A stretch of DNA of 64,000 nt from Clostridiales bacterium Firm_16 (GTDB lineage: Bacteria; Bacillota; Clostridia; Saccharofermentanales; Saccharofermentanaceae): assembly GCA_001604185.1 (NCBI GenBank), contig LVAV01000043.1, positions 124,001 to 188,000 of the forward strand, read 5' to 3'. The first letter of the stretch is position 1. Each line of letters begins with the position of its first letter. The position numbers were made by a program, and so were the translations under genes. The notes under the pieces were generated by a model. The model saw only the letters and a program-made list of their open reading frames with translations, did no database searches and had not been told where the DNA came from. This document shows, piece by piece, positions 37,637 through 46,795 of this stretch.

Positions 37637-37665
37637 AGTTTAGCCGTGTTCCGGCTTATCGTCAA
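37637..37665 (-). promoter_or_regulatory. Promoter of the larA-like gene with operator-like palindrome
   Basis: Minus strand TTGACG (37660-37665), 17-base spacer, TAAACT (37637-37642). Inside the spacer AGCCG-GAACA-CGGCT is an inverted repeat, a plausible regulator site between the two hexamers. Confidence 0.6.
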
Positions 37666-37678
37666 CGCGAGGGTGTCG

Positions 37679-38935
37679 CTACGAACGTTTATCGGGCTCC
37701 GGTGGGAGATGGAGTCCCGGATTCCTGCTGGAAACAGGCTGGGTATTTTTGCTACGGGTAAGCCATTTCTTGACGGTAACGTCCATGAGGATCGCGCCCA
37801 GAGGAGCGGTGATCAGGATGGAAAGTACGGCGGTGGTCAGGACCATCATGCCGCAGGCCAGGCCCTGTGCCAGCGGGATGGCACCGACGGCCGCCTGAAC
37901 GGTGGCCTTCGGGAAGTAAGCCACGTCACAGTACAGGATCTCCTTGAAGGTAAGGCCGGAACCCAGAAGGCTGACTACTACACCGATGGAACGGAAAAGC
38001 AGCGCGCCCAGGATCAGCAGGACGGAACCGAGACCTGCGGAAAGCAGAGCCTTGATGTCTACGGCAGAGCCAAGCATGATGAACAGCAGGAGTTCTGCGC
38101 CGACCCAGATCTTCGCGATCTTGCCGGAGATACGGTTGGCGATGGTGGCACGGCGGTTCAGGATCGTTCCGCCGAGAGCCATGACGGCCAGAAGTCCGGA
38201 GAAAGGTACATATTTCGAGATGAAGCTTTCGCATCCTACGAAGAGGAAAGAAAGACCGAAAAGCAGCAGGATCTTGATGGTATCGCGGAAGTGGATCATC
38301 TTGAAGATCTGGGACATGATGATTCCGAACACGATGCCGACACCCAGGCCGGTAACGATGGAGATCGGGATGGAGATGATAGTCCAGGCGGAGATGCCTT
38401 CGCCCTTGCTCATGCCGATGAAGGCGGTGAACATAACGATGGCGTAGATGTCGTCGGCAGACGCACCGGCCATGATGAGCTGCGGGATATGCTTATCGGT
38501 ACCGTAGCCTTCTTCCATGAGCCACAGCATCTTCGGTACGATGATGGCCGGGGATGCCGCTGCCAGCATTGCGCCGACGATGGCGGAATCTACACGGGAA
38601 AGTCCTAGGCACATCGGGCCCAGTACGACGGCGCCAATGATCTCGAAGGTAGCCGGAACGAAGCACAGGAAGATAGCCGGACGGCCGATCTTCTTCATGT
38701 CGCTGAGGTCCAGATTCAATCCTGCACGGAACAGGATAACGATCAGGGCGATCTCACGAAGCTCGGAAGAAATAGACAGGATCTTCGGGTCCAGAAGGTT
38801 GGTGACCTGGGGTCCGAGGATAATACCTGTGATGATCAGTCCCAGAAGAGACGGAATGTGCAGTTTCTTGAAAATTCCGCTGATGCAGAAGCCGATCAGG
38901 AACATCAGCGCCAAACTCATAAGCATGTTATTCAT
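37679..38935 (-). CDS. Cation/proton antiporter (CPA family)
   Basis: 418 residues with about 12 hydrophobic helices, starting MLMSLALMFLIGFCISGIF. LLGLIITGIILGPQV and ELREIALIVILFRAGLNLDLSDMK are the hallmark N-terminal helices of Na+/H+ or K+/H+ antiporters; GASADDIYAIVMFTAF holds the Asp-Asp ion-binding pair typical of electrogenic transporters. There is no C-terminal TrkA-like domain. The start at 38935 has GAGGG 7 bases upstream; open frame further upstream is non-coding leader. Which cation moves cannot be told. Confidence 0.88.
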   Translation of the reverse strand: MNNMLMSLALMFLIGFCISGIFKKLHIPSLLGLIITGIILGPQVTNLLDPKILSISSELREIALIVILFRAGLNLDLSDMKKIGRPAIFLCFVPATFEIIGAVVLGPMCLGLSRVDSAIVGAMLAAASPAIIVPKMLWLMEEGYGTDKHIPQLIMAGASADDIYAIVMFTAFIGMSKGEGISAWTIISIPISIVTGLGVGIVFGIIMSQIFKMIHFRDTIKILLLFGLSFLFVGCESFISKYVPFSGLLAVMALGGTILNRRATIANRISGKIAKIWVGAELLLFIMLGSAVDIKALLSAGLGSVLLILGALLFRSIGVVVSLLGSGLTFKEILYCDVAYFPKATVQAAVGAIPLAQGLACGMMVLTTAVLSILITAPLGAILMDVTVKKWLTRSKNTQPVSSRNPGLHLPPEPDKRS

Positions 38936-39103
38936 ACTAAATCCCTCGTTTTGAAACTTGCGTTTCGTGTTGTGTTTTGCTCGTTTGTTACTCGTTATAT
39001 TTTTCATGCGGGGCAGCCTAAGTACCAATAGCCGGACCCGACATGTTATAGCTCTTCGCACACAGCTTCGCATTATAGCACGCGCGATATAACTCGGCGC
39101 AGT

Positions 39104-39137
39104 AAAAAGCACTGGAAAATCAACGATTTTCCAGTGC
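39104..39137 (-). terminator. Terminator of the lipoprotein gene at 39,232
   Basis: Perfect 12-bp stem GCACTGGAAAAT (39109-39120) with ATTTTCCAGTGC (39126-39137), 5-base loop, followed on the minus strand by TTTTT. The remainder of 38,936-39,103 shows nothing further I can name beyond the antiporter leader. Confidence 0.92.
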
Positions 39138-39231
39138 CTTACACCATACTTTGTTGTGAACTTTTCAACTGCTCATCGGACGCCCCGTTCCGGTGCACCC
39201 TGACGATCTTTCCACATGTGGTCCGAACCCG

Positions 39232-39816
39232 TCAGAAAGGCTTGGCATCGTCCGCATTCTTCAGGATGTCCAGCTTGGTGATACCGATGACTTCTCCGTC
39301 TTCTACGAAGATGAAGTCATACTTGCTTGTCTCGATACCTTCCGGAATATCCACGGTGAATTCTGCCTCGGTATCAGCGGCCTTGATATCCACAGTCTGG
39401 GATGCCAGAGCCTCCGAGATCTTCCAGCGGTAATTATCCGATGCCGGCATAATGTACATCGTAAGTTTCGAGTCGCTCTTAGCGGTCAGGGAAATACGGA
39501 TCGTCGTCTTCTTTCCTGCGAGGATCTGGTCGTTGATCGCCTTGAGTCCGTCATCCTTCTTCAGCAGTTCCTGGATGATAATGTTCTTCGGCTTCAGCGC
39601 CTTGATGATGCTGAATTCGCCGGCAGATGCATCATGGACATCCACGTCGAACTTACCGGTGAGAATGTCACTTGCGTCCTCTGTCTCAGTCGGCTCTTCC
39701 GTCGTGGTCTCGGTGGCTGTTGTAGTTGTCTTCTCTGTGGTGGTTTCCTTCGATTTCGAACAACCGGCAGACAGGATCATCATGCCCGCCAGCAAGATTG
39801 CTATACACTTCTTCAT
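39232..39816 (-). CDS. Small lipoprotein, unknown function
   Basis: 194 residues. Signal peptide with lipobox ILSAG-C (Cys19), a tether of about 30 Thr/Glu residues, and a globular domain of about 140 residues with alternating beta segments (TTIRISLTAKSDSKLTMYIM, AEFTVDIPEGIETSKYDFIFV). The pattern (a substance-stress strand set ending in a short terminal helix) resembles the middle domain of the neighbouring lipoprotein at 39,988, where a similar EFSFDIPDLEEGRYSIVLLEG occurs. The two may be distant duplicates. AAGGAG precedes the ATG. Confidence 0.72.
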   Translation of the reverse strand: MKKCIAILLAGMMILSAGCSKSKETTTEKTTTTATETTTEEPTETEDASDILTGKFDVDVHDASAGEFSIIKALKPKNIIIQELLKKDDGLKAINDQILAGKKTTIRISLTAKSDSKLTMYIMPASDNYRWKISEALASQTVDIKAADTEAEFTVDIPEGIETSKYDFIFVEDGEVIGITKLDILKNADDAKPF

Positions 39817-39919
39817 AGTCGTTTCTCCTTATTCTTTTCCGCATTCACGCGCTTTCTCTGCGCGGTGTCGCAGGCCTTCTTGAAATTCCGCATGAACGGC
39901 CTGCGTTCCTTCCGCAATG

Positions 39920-39948
39920 ATTGTACTATTTCTTAGGCCGCTTTACAA
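39920..39948 (-). promoter_or_regulatory. Promoter of the small lipoprotein gene
   Basis: Minus strand TTGTAA (39943-39948), 17-base spacer, TACAAT (39920-39925). The leader contains a 7-bp inverted repeat, GCAGGCC (39870-39876) and GGCCTGC (39898-39904). Confidence 0.6.
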
Positions 39949-39987
39949 ATCACACGCCCGGCGAGTCCTTCTGGCCGGCGGGGGTCC

Positions 39988-41118
39988 TCACACGATCTCG
40001 CATCCGCCCCATTCCACTACGGTAAATCCGTTTCTCTCGAAAGGCTCCGGCTCCGTAATGGCGCTGTCCACCGGCTCATCCAGTTCCTGGAACACCATGA
40101 AGATCCGCAGTTCACTGTCCGGCTTCGGGTAGATATTCATTTTCGCTGCCGATTCGTATGCGGCAGTCGGGAAAGCGATCAGGTTATATTCGTGGCTCTC
40201 CATCTGCGGCAGCCAGAAAGAAATGAAGTCATCGATCTCACGATCATTCAGACCCGCCGCGCTCAAGTATTTTTCCAGGAAAACGGCGGTATCCTTGCCG
40301 GCCACACATGCCGCGTTGCTGAAATCCCGAAGATCCGCATCCAGGTTGCCTTCCCAGAAAAGGTACTCGTAGTTCCTGCCGTCGGCGAGGTTGGTCATGG
40401 TGCCGTCCGGACGGGCGATGACGTTCCAGCCTGTGTTGTAGGCCGGGTATGTGCAGCCCAGTCTGCCCTGCAAATCCAGCGTGACGCGAACCTCGGTCTC
40501 CTGCTCCGGATACAGGTAGATCACCGGCTTCTTGGCCAGCGTCTCGTTATATTCGTAATGCTGCTTGAGGTTGACGTGCATGCAGCCCTCGACGCGGTCG
40601 CCTTCCAGCAAAACAATACTGTACCGGCCTTCCTCCAGGTCGGGGATGTCGAAGGAGAACTCTCCCCAGGCTAATTCTGCGGTTTTCTTCACAGCGCAGG
40701 CCTTGACCACCAGGGCATCGTCCGCCTTCCACTGCATCTCATCGTTGTACTTGAAAAGCGCAATCGTCAGGGTAGTGGCTTCCTTGGCGTTGTACTTGAG
40801 TGTCAGGGTGAATTCCGAATCCACGACGTAGGGGTTCCAGGACAGGCCCTCGGCATCGCAGCAGATCTTCGTCAGTTTCTGAATGTCAAGATTGCCGCTT
40901 TCTGTGCTGTTGTACAGAACGTTGTTCCGCTCGGCGTCCTCTACGCCCTTCAGCACGGCCTTGATACTCTCCGGCAAAGTGCCCGGCTTCGTGGGTTCGA
41001 TGAATTCATGGGTGATTATAGGGATCACGCGGTTCGTCGGCTCAGTCTTTCGGCTGCAGGCGCTGAACAGGCAGGACGCGCAGAGTAAAGTTGTGATCAG
41101 TATTTTCTTCTTTTTCAT
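39988..41118 (-). CDS. Lipoprotein with C-terminal YLYP-type domain
   Basis: 376 residues. Signal peptide with lipobox LFSA-C (Cys21). Residues about 85-190 form a beta domain like that of the adjacent small lipoprotein. From about 200, KKPVIYLYPEQETEVRVTL and GWNVIARPDGTMTNL, GRNYEYLFWEG are the hallmark of a widespread uncharacterised domain in secreted proteins of Clostridia and eukaryotes, often beginning with the P-V-I-Y-L-Y-P motif. Biochemical function is unknown. AAGGAG precedes the start. Confidence 0.75.
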   Translation of the reverse strand: MKKKKILITTLLCASCLFSACSRKTEPTNRVIPIITHEFIEPTKPGTLPESIKAVLKGVEDAERNNVLYNSTESGNLDIQKLTKICCDAEGLSWNPYVVDSEFTLTLKYNAKEATTLTIALFKYNDEMQWKADDALVVKACAVKKTAELAWGEFSFDIPDLEEGRYSIVLLEGDRVEGCMHVNLKQHYEYNETLAKKPVIYLYPEQETEVRVTLDLQGRLGCTYPAYNTGWNVIARPDGTMTNLADGRNYEYLFWEGNLDADLRDFSNAACVAGKDTAVFLEKYLSAAGLNDREIDDFISFWLPQMESHEYNLIAFPTAAYESAAKMNIYPKPDSELRIFMVFQELDEPVDSAITEPEPFERNGFTVVEWGGCEIV

Positions 41119-41260
41119 GTTTATTTCTCCTTAGCCACGACGTCTTATTATCAGCCCTCGCGAAAAGCTCTTGTACCGTCGTCATCTATAAGACGATCGG
41201 GATGGATGTTTCGTTGCAGGTCCTTCCGAAAAAAGTGGAAAGAATTGTGCAGAATGATTA

Positions 41261-41289
41261 TTGACTTACAGTCGGGCGAGTTCTATAAT
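41261..41289 (+). promoter_or_regulatory. Promoter of the FMN riboswitch-ribU unit
   Basis: TTGACT (41261-41266), 17-base spacer, TATAAT (41284-41289). Transcription starts just before the riboswitch. Confidence 0.85.
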
Positions 41290-41298
41290 CCTACCGTA

Positions 41299-41436
41299 AC
41301 TTCGGGGCGGGGCGTAATTCCCCACCGGCGGTGATGCATCCGATATGACCTCAATATAAGGCAGGATGCGAGCCCGCGAGCATTAGCAGAACCGGTGTGA
41401 ATCCGGTGCCGACGGTTAAAGTCCGGATGGAAGAAG
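41299..41436 (+). ncRNA. FMN riboswitch (RFN element)
   Basis: The conserved core is easy to read: GGGGCGGGGCGTAATTCCCC, then ACCGGCGGTGATG, a variable arm, GAGCCCGCGAGCA, then AACCGGTGTGAATCCGGTGCC, GACGGTTAAAGTCCGGATGG. These are the six-stem junction sequences of the FMN aptamer. It is followed by an intrinsic terminator and then ribU, so FMN binding should stop transcription. Confidence 0.98.
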
Positions 41437-41496
41437 AATCGATAGCTGTCTAGATTCCTGAATCGAGGATTTAGCGGCAACTGATGACTTTTCTAG

Positions 41497-41530
41497 GCGA
41501 TCGTTCCGAAGCGGAACGGTCGCTTTTTGT
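41497..41530 (+). terminator. Riboswitch-controlled terminator
   Basis: Stem GCGATCGTTCCG (41497-41508) with CGGAACGGTCGC (41512-41523), AAG loop, then TTTTT. It lies 60 bases after the FMN aptamer and 47 bases before ribU, the place of the expression platform. Confidence 0.93.
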
Positions 41531-41577
41531 ATGCTTTCGGAGAATCGGATCCTGTCAGGAGTTTGGAGGTAAAGAAA

Positions 41578-42213
41578 ATGACAGAAACGAATGATCTCAA
41601 GAACCAGAACAAGAAGAGAAAAAGCCTGATCTACAAGATCGCGCTTACGGGTGTCATGACGGCCCTGGCCGAAGTGCTCATGATGCTCGAGATCCCGCTG
41701 CCGCTGATGCCGGGCTTCCTGAAATACGATTTCAGTGATATCCCTGCTCTCTTTGCAGGTTTCGCCTGCGGACCGGTTGCCGGAATCATCGTGGAGTTCC
41801 TCAAGAATCTGATCCACATGCCTTTCACCGGCACCCAGTATATCGGTGAGGCGGCCAACTTCATTTCCGGAAGCATCTTCGTCTTCGTCGGCGCTTTTAC
41901 CTATGCCAAGATGCGCAACAAGAAGGGTGTGGCTCTTTCCCTGGTGCTGGGCACCGTCGCGTTGACCATCGCAACCAGCTTCGTCAACTACTTCTTCAGT
42001 CTGCCGCTTTACGAGTCCGTCATGGGCTTCCCGATGCCGGCCATCATCGACATGTGCGACAAGGCCAACACCTTCTGCCACATCTCATCCAAGCTGGACG
42101 TGATCCTGATGACCTTCGTTCCTTTCAACATCTTCAAGGGCATCACTATCTCCATCGTCGCGTTCCTCTGCTACCTCCCGCTCCACGGGATCCTGAGCAA
42201 GAAGGTGGACTGA
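41578..42213 (+). CDS. ribU: Riboflavin ECF transporter S component
   Basis: 211 residues with about six hydrophobic helices. IALTGVMTALAEVLMMLEIPLP matches helix 1 with the A-x-x-x-A pattern that packs on EcfT; KYDFSDIPALFAGFACGP and GEAANFISGSIFVFVGA are RibU blocks. It binds riboflavin and works with the shared EcfA-EcfA'-EcfT module, not present here. The FMN riboswitch upstream supports the substrate. GGAGG lies 8 bases before the ATG. Confidence 0.95.
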   Translation: MTETNDLKNQNKKRKSLIYKIALTGVMTALAEVLMMLEIPLPLMPGFLKYDFSDIPALFAGFACGPVAGIIVEFLKNLIHMPFTGTQYIGEAANFISGSIFVFVGAFTYAKMRNKKGVALSLVLGTVALTIATSFVNYFFSLPLYESVMGFPMPAIIDMCDKANTFCHISSKLDVILMTFVPFNIFKGITISIVAFLCYLPLHGILSKKVD

Positions 42214-42288
42214 GGATCGTCCCCACCCCTGAAACCAAAGTGAAATAGAAAACCGCCCGCTCTTGCGCTATACTGTACGTGTTAACTT

Positions 42289-42300
42289 CGTCTTCGGACG
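42289..42300 (+). promoter_or_regulatory. UUCG tetraloop hairpin in the VanY-like leader
   Basis: CGTC-TTCG-GACG, a very stable small RNA hairpin 20 bases before the start of the carboxypeptidase gene. A TATACT at 42269-42274 could be its -10 element, but no good -35 is visible. Confidence 0.4.
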
Positions 42301-42320
42301 ATTGGGGAAAGGAAAAAGAA

Positions 42321-43232
42321 ATGCATTTTCACCGAGGTAAGAAGGTTCTCTCTTGTATACTGTCCATCGCGCTTTGCGTGACGATGGCCACCGCATGTTC
42401 GAAGTCGTCCGGAGCCGCAGGCTCGAGTACATCAGCTGCATCCCAGTCCACGGCCCCTTCTACCGCTGCCCCGACCGCCACGCCGGTCCCGACAGACACA
42501 CCGACTCCCACTCCGACAGAGACACCTACCCCCACAGCCTCCCCGACCCCCACCGGCACACCGACACCGACGCCGGAATACATCGAACCCATCATCACAG
42601 GCGGCGCCGTATGGTACAACGGATATGTGGACCCACGCTCGGTCCGCGCCGAAGTCGTCTCCAACCCGGATGACGTCGCCGTCCTCGTGAACAAATACTA
42701 TGCCCAGCCCGAGTCCTACGTACCGGAGCTGGTCTACGCCAAGTACTCCGCCAGCCAGCAGCTCCGTCCGGACTGCGCGAAAGCCTGGGAACAGATACAC
42801 GACGCCTGCTTGGGCGAGATCGGTCAGGACCTGTACCTGATCTCCGGCTACCGCTCCTGGGCCACGCAGACCTACAGTTTCAAGAATGCCATTACCCGCC
42901 GAGGCCTGGAAAAAACTTGCTGCAAGAATGCGTATCAGGGCCGGTCTGAGCACCCACTGGGCTTAGCGCTGGACATCAATATCCGCAGCGACCCAGAGAT
43001 CCGCGACAACTTCGTTAACACCACCGCCGGCAAATGGGTCCTGGAAAACGGCTACAAATACGGCTTCATCTGGCGCTATCCGGAAGGCTGCGGCTACATC
43101 ACCGGTTACGGCGTAGAAGGCTGGCACTTCCGCTATGTCGGCGTAGAAGTCGCCACCGAAATGCATGAAAAAGGAATCAAAACACTGGAAGAATACTACG
43201 GCAAGCCCCAGGTGCTTCCGTACAACGAGTAA
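42321..43232 (+). CDS. VanY-like D-alanyl-D-alanine carboxypeptidase, lipoprotein
   Basis: 303 residues. Signal peptide with lipobox ATA-C, then a tether of Pro-Thr repeats (TPTPTPTETP type). The M15B catalytic domain has SGYRSWATQ, the zinc motif SEHPLGLALDI (S-x-H-x-x-G-x-A-x-D) and EGWHFRYVG with the third zinc His and catalytic Glu. It removes terminal D-Ala from peptidoglycan stems. Vancomycin resistance is not implied, since no vanHAX genes are present. AAAGGA precedes the ATG. Confidence 0.92.
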   Translation: MHFHRGKKVLSCILSIALCVTMATACSKSSGAAGSSTSAASQSTAPSTAAPTATPVPTDTPTPTPTETPTPTASPTPTGTPTPTPEYIEPIITGGAVWYNGYVDPRSVRAEVVSNPDDVAVLVNKYYAQPESYVPELVYAKYSASQQLRPDCAKAWEQIHDACLGEIGQDLYLISGYRSWATQTYSFKNAITRRGLEKTCCKNAYQGRSEHPLGLALDINIRSDPEIRDNFVNTTAGKWVLENGYKYGFIWRYPEGCGYITGYGVEGWHFRYVGVEVATEMHEKGIKTLEEYYGKPQVLPYNE

Positions 43233-43244
43233 AGGATCACCAAC

Positions 43245-43994
43245 ATGAACATTACCCGCAATGAAGAGTATCAGTTTTTCTCCGTAGGCACCAAGGTCTA
43301 CAATTGCTACGTTGTCACCTACAAGGACAAGGCCGTCATGATCGACGTCGGACCACTGTCCGAGCGCGCCACCATCGAAGCCAATCTCCAGAAGGACTTC
43401 ATCTTCGATCTGGACGCGATCTTCATCACCCACTCCCACGGCGACAGCGCCGGCAACGCAGAGTATTTCTCCATGCTCTTCAACTGCCCGGTATACTGCA
43501 TCAAGACCGCTGTGGACCTGGTGAGCCGCGGCCGCGTCGTGATCCCGCCGAAGACCCACCCCTACATGCAGAAAGTCGGCAACGCCGCCCGCCTCATGCT
43601 GAAGCTCCCCTCCTTCATTCCCTACGAAGCCTGCCAGAACGTCAAGCCCCTGACCAGCGCCGTCGTAGAAGAATTACTTGGCAAAAAGGCTCAGCTTCTG
43701 ATGACTCCGGGACACACGGATGACTCCATTTCCATCGCCATCAACGACGTAGCATTTATCGGCGACTGCGCCCAGTTCAAGAAGCGCGTCCTCGCCCCGA
43801 TCTTTGTTAACAATGAGCAAGAACTTGCCTCTTCCTGGGAAAGTCTCCTGCGGCTGGGCTCCAAATACTACCTCTGCGGTCACGGCCGTCCCTTCAGCGC
43901 CGACGAATGGCTGCACCAGAAAGTCGACACCGCCGACGCAATGGATCTGGTAAACGATTCCGACAGCGCCGAGACCCCGGACGCCGACGACTGA
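43245..43994 (+). CDS. Metallo-beta-lactamase fold hydrolase
   Basis: 249 residues. Metal ligands: THSHGDSAGN (the H-x-H-x-D motif with Ser in place of the usual second His), TPGHTDDS, FIGDCA and CGHGRP. Loss of the His after Asp weakens the second metal site, though other ligands may replace it. The TPGHTDDSISI and GD motifs resemble glyoxalase II-like proteins; substrate unknown. It follows the carboxypeptidase by 12 bases and shares its transcript. Confidence 0.88.
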   Translation: MNITRNEEYQFFSVGTKVYNCYVVTYKDKAVMIDVGPLSERATIEANLQKDFIFDLDAIFITHSHGDSAGNAEYFSMLFNCPVYCIKTAVDLVSRGRVVIPPKTHPYMQKVGNAARLMLKLPSFIPYEACQNVKPLTSAVVEELLGKKAQLLMTPGHTDDSISIAINDVAFIGDCAQFKKRVLAPIFVNNEQELASSWESLLRLGSKYYLCGHGRPFSADEWLHQKVDTADAMDLVNDSDSAETPDADD

Positions 43995-44030
43995 CGCCCC
44001 GCGCGCCGGTAGCCACGCATAGATACACGC

Positions 44031-44061
44031 AAAAAGCGCGCCCTCGACGGCGCGCTTTTTA
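44031..44061 (+). terminator. Bidirectional terminator
   Basis: AAAAA-GCGCGCC-CTCGAC-GGCGCGC-TTTTT. The 7-bp GC stem flanked by A- and T-runs serves the metallo-hydrolase on the plus strand and the permease gene at 44,119 on the minus strand. Confidence 0.92.
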
Positions 44062-44118
44062 TTTGATTATTCACACTCGAACCGCCCCGCGCGCAACACG
44101 CGCGCCGCCGCGCGGCCC

Positions 44119-46776
44119 TTAGTAATACTCTTTTCTCAATCCCTCGATCACGTCATTTCTCATGACCCGCACGAGGCTGAAAGCTGTGGTAAGCATGATC
44201 AGCACCAGATGCAGAAGCACCGTGATTCCAAAGAATACCAGGTCAAATTTCGGAACCGCGATATAGTTGAAATACATCATCAGGAACAACGGCACACATA
44301 CGATGACGCCCAGCATAAAGAGGCTCTCCACGAAGTACACCACACTCTCCGAAATGACCATACGGTACAAGGTTTTCTTCGACATACCCACGGAAGTAAG
44401 AAGGATATATTCCTTCCTTCGGAACAGGATATTCGTAATGACCGTCATGACCACGTTCAACATACACATCAGGCTCAGCAGCAGCACATACCCGTAAAGG
44501 ATGATCTGCGTCATATCCGTCAACGCCTTCTCCATCCGATAAGTTGCTCCCTCATCCGCCAGACGGGTGCTCGGGAAGAAATTTCTCTGCAGGATCGTCC
44601 TCATCTCGGTCAATGCCTTATCCGGATCCTTGGCCTGGAACTCGAACAACTCATAGGCCACGATAACATCCTGCTGATAGTACTCCAGACGGCTCAAAGG
44701 CATGTAGATGATCATGTCAGTATTGTTGTAAGGCAGCGGGACCAGGTCATCCACAACTTTCGCAAGTTTGATCGGGAATCCCTGAAATGACGTATCCCGC
44801 TCCGAAGAACGATAAAAATACATCTTCAACGACATTGGGAAGGTCTCGTCCTTGAAGACATTGATCTTCCGTGTTCCATTTATTCCGTCAGCCGGAAGCA
44901 CGTCGATATTATTCGTCAGACTCAGCTGCGAACCATAAGACAGATACTCATCCGGATTCACACCCACCTGGTTACAAAGCTTGCGGTAATTACTGTCATC
45001 GATAAAGACCGTCGTCACATCCACGCCCCGCAGCTCATGCTCATGGATCTTCTGCTCCTCCGGATCGTCGTAGGAAGTATAATCCTCCCGGAACGGATCC
45101 GTGGTATCGTACAGGTCGCAAAGCATATAACAGTTGGTCTGCACGATCATCCGGCTGTCATAAACAGAGTCTACCCGGCTCATGCCATAAAAGATGTTCT
45201 CGTCTGTTTTGCCAAAAGAACTGAATCCACAGTAGTTGGTATATGTTATGCGATCGGCATCCACATCTGACACGTAAGACCAGTTCCCCTTCATGTCGAC
45301 GATCACGGTGTTGGTGAACGCGATCAGAAGGATACTCATCATCACCGACAGCACCGTGGCGCGGTATCTTTTCCTGTAGCGGAAAAAGTTCTTCAGCGAG
45401 AGTGCGCCGGTGAAACCGAGCAGGCGCACCGCAATACCGCGGGAAGACTTACGAAGCGGCTTGGCCGTGTTCACGTTATTGACACGCACCGCTTCGATCG
45501 GTGCAATTCTCGAGACACGGTAGACCGGTACAAAGATCGCAACCAGGATCGTGACCAGTGCCAGCACCACCGGTCCCAGCGTATTCTCGATACTCAGCCG
45601 GTAATGCAGGTCGATGCTCTGAGACAGCATGTAGTTTCCGGCCTGGGCCGCCATAGCCGACAGTTTCGAGAACAGAACAGAGCTTCCAAGATTACCGCAC
45701 AGCACACCCAAGGGAATGCCGATCACGATGTAGTAAAAAGCCTCGCACATCATCAGCTGCCGGATCTGGCGCCGGGTTGCGCCCACTGACTTCATAAGGC
45801 CGATGGCCCGGATCCTCTCCATAGATGATGTAGAGAAAGAATTGTAGATCAGCATGATGGCCAGCAGCACGATGATCGCAAGAGACGTCACCTCTACCGC
45901 ATTGATCCGGAAGATGGTCTTGGTATCGTCGGCAGAATCCACCATACGGATGTATTCCTTGTTGTAAAGATAGGAATAATCGTGCTCGAAATGCTCCTCC
46001 GAGAAGGCGATATACTGCGTCGGATCTTTCAACTTGAAATACGCATTCACCGCATTACCGGGTATCGTATCCTGGGCATATGTCAGCAGAGTATAGTATC
46101 CCACGTCTTCCCATGTTGCATATTCCGGCATCGAATACACACCCACGATGGTATACTTCTTCTCGCCGATCTCATATAGGGATTCCTTGCTGTCGGAAGT
46201 ATACGCATCTCTGTGGATCGCCGTCAGATCGTTGACCTTGCGTCCTTCCGAATACCGCGCATAGATCATCACGCTGAAGCTGTTTCCCACTTCATAGGAA
46301 TAGCGGTCGCTGGCATACATCTCCAGCGGAACGATCAGTTCATCCTCCGCCTTCGGAAGCGATCCTTTCAACATCTTCAGATTACCCATCTCAGTGAAGT
46401 TCGGACTCATACCGGCAATGAAAAAATTGTAAACATTGTAGTCCAGAGAATAGCCTCTTTGGGATTCCTTGTTTCCATCATTATCCAGATCATCGTTATA
46501 GCCGATCTCCTGAACATAGGCCGAGCTCTCGATACGCTCATCCTTGAGAAGCTGATGGTAATCCTTCGATGTCATGGAATAGGCCTGCACATGCCAGGTA
46601 CCGTAATCGTCGTCCGCCATGCTGCTCAGGATATCCATCGCACTCATACGCGCCGACATGACTACCGTAAACATAGCCGTAGCCACGATGATTCCGACCA
46701 GGGTCAGGAATGTACGGCCCCGGTTATGAAAAACCGTTCGTTTCGCGTATTTGCTGATGATATACGGCTGCCTCAT
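44119..46776 (-). CDS. ABC transporter permease with two FtsX domains
   Basis: 885 residues. One N-terminal membrane helix (TFLTLVGIIVATAMFTVVMS), a large extracellular region to about 290, then a three-helix FtsX domain (VTSLAIIVLLAIMLIYNSF onward), a second anchor near 470 (ATVLSVMMSILLIAFTN), another extracellular region, and a C-terminal FtsX domain (VLLLSLMCMLNVVMTVITNIL to the end). This doubled MacB/LolC-like layout is common in Gram-positive exporters of peptides. It follows the ATPase by 19 bases. Substrate unknown; the neighbouring sensor suggests response to envelope-active peptides. Confidence 0.88.
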   Translation of the reverse strand: MRQPYIISKYAKRTVFHNRGRTFLTLVGIIVATAMFTVVMSARMSAMDILSSMADDDYGTWHVQAYSMTSKDYHQLLKDERIESSAYVQEIGYNDDLDNDGNKESQRGYSLDYNVYNFFIAGMSPNFTEMGNLKMLKGSLPKAEDELIVPLEMYASDRYSYEVGNSFSVMIYARYSEGRKVNDLTAIHRDAYTSDSKESLYEIGEKKYTIVGVYSMPEYATWEDVGYYTLLTYAQDTIPGNAVNAYFKLKDPTQYIAFSEEHFEHDYSYLYNKEYIRMVDSADDTKTIFRINAVEVTSLAIIVLLAIMLIYNSFSTSSMERIRAIGLMKSVGATRRQIRQLMMCEAFYYIVIGIPLGVLCGNLGSSVLFSKLSAMAAQAGNYMLSQSIDLHYRLSIENTLGPVVLALVTILVAIFVPVYRVSRIAPIEAVRVNNVNTAKPLRKSSRGIAVRLLGFTGALSLKNFFRYRKRYRATVLSVMMSILLIAFTNTVIVDMKGNWSYVSDVDADRITYTNYCGFSSFGKTDENIFYGMSRVDSVYDSRMIVQTNCYMLCDLYDTTDPFREDYTSYDDPEEQKIHEHELRGVDVTTVFIDDSNYRKLCNQVGVNPDEYLSYGSQLSLTNNIDVLPADGINGTRKINVFKDETFPMSLKMYFYRSSERDTSFQGFPIKLAKVVDDLVPLPYNNTDMIIYMPLSRLEYYQQDVIVAYELFEFQAKDPDKALTEMRTILQRNFFPSTRLADEGATYRMEKALTDMTQIILYGYVLLLSLMCMLNVVMTVITNILFRRKEYILLTSVGMSKKTLYRMVISESVVYFVESLFMLGVIVCVPLFLMMYFNYIAVPKFDLVFFGITVLLHLVLIMLTTAFSLVRVMRNDVIEGLRKEYY

Positions 46777-46795
46777 CTACCCATCTCCTGAAAGA

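Noticed and set aside
42321-43232. Vancomycin resistance locus
   Set aside because: Only a VanY-like carboxypeptidase is present; vanH, vanA/vanX are absent and the neighbouring two-component system is tied to an ABC transporter instead.
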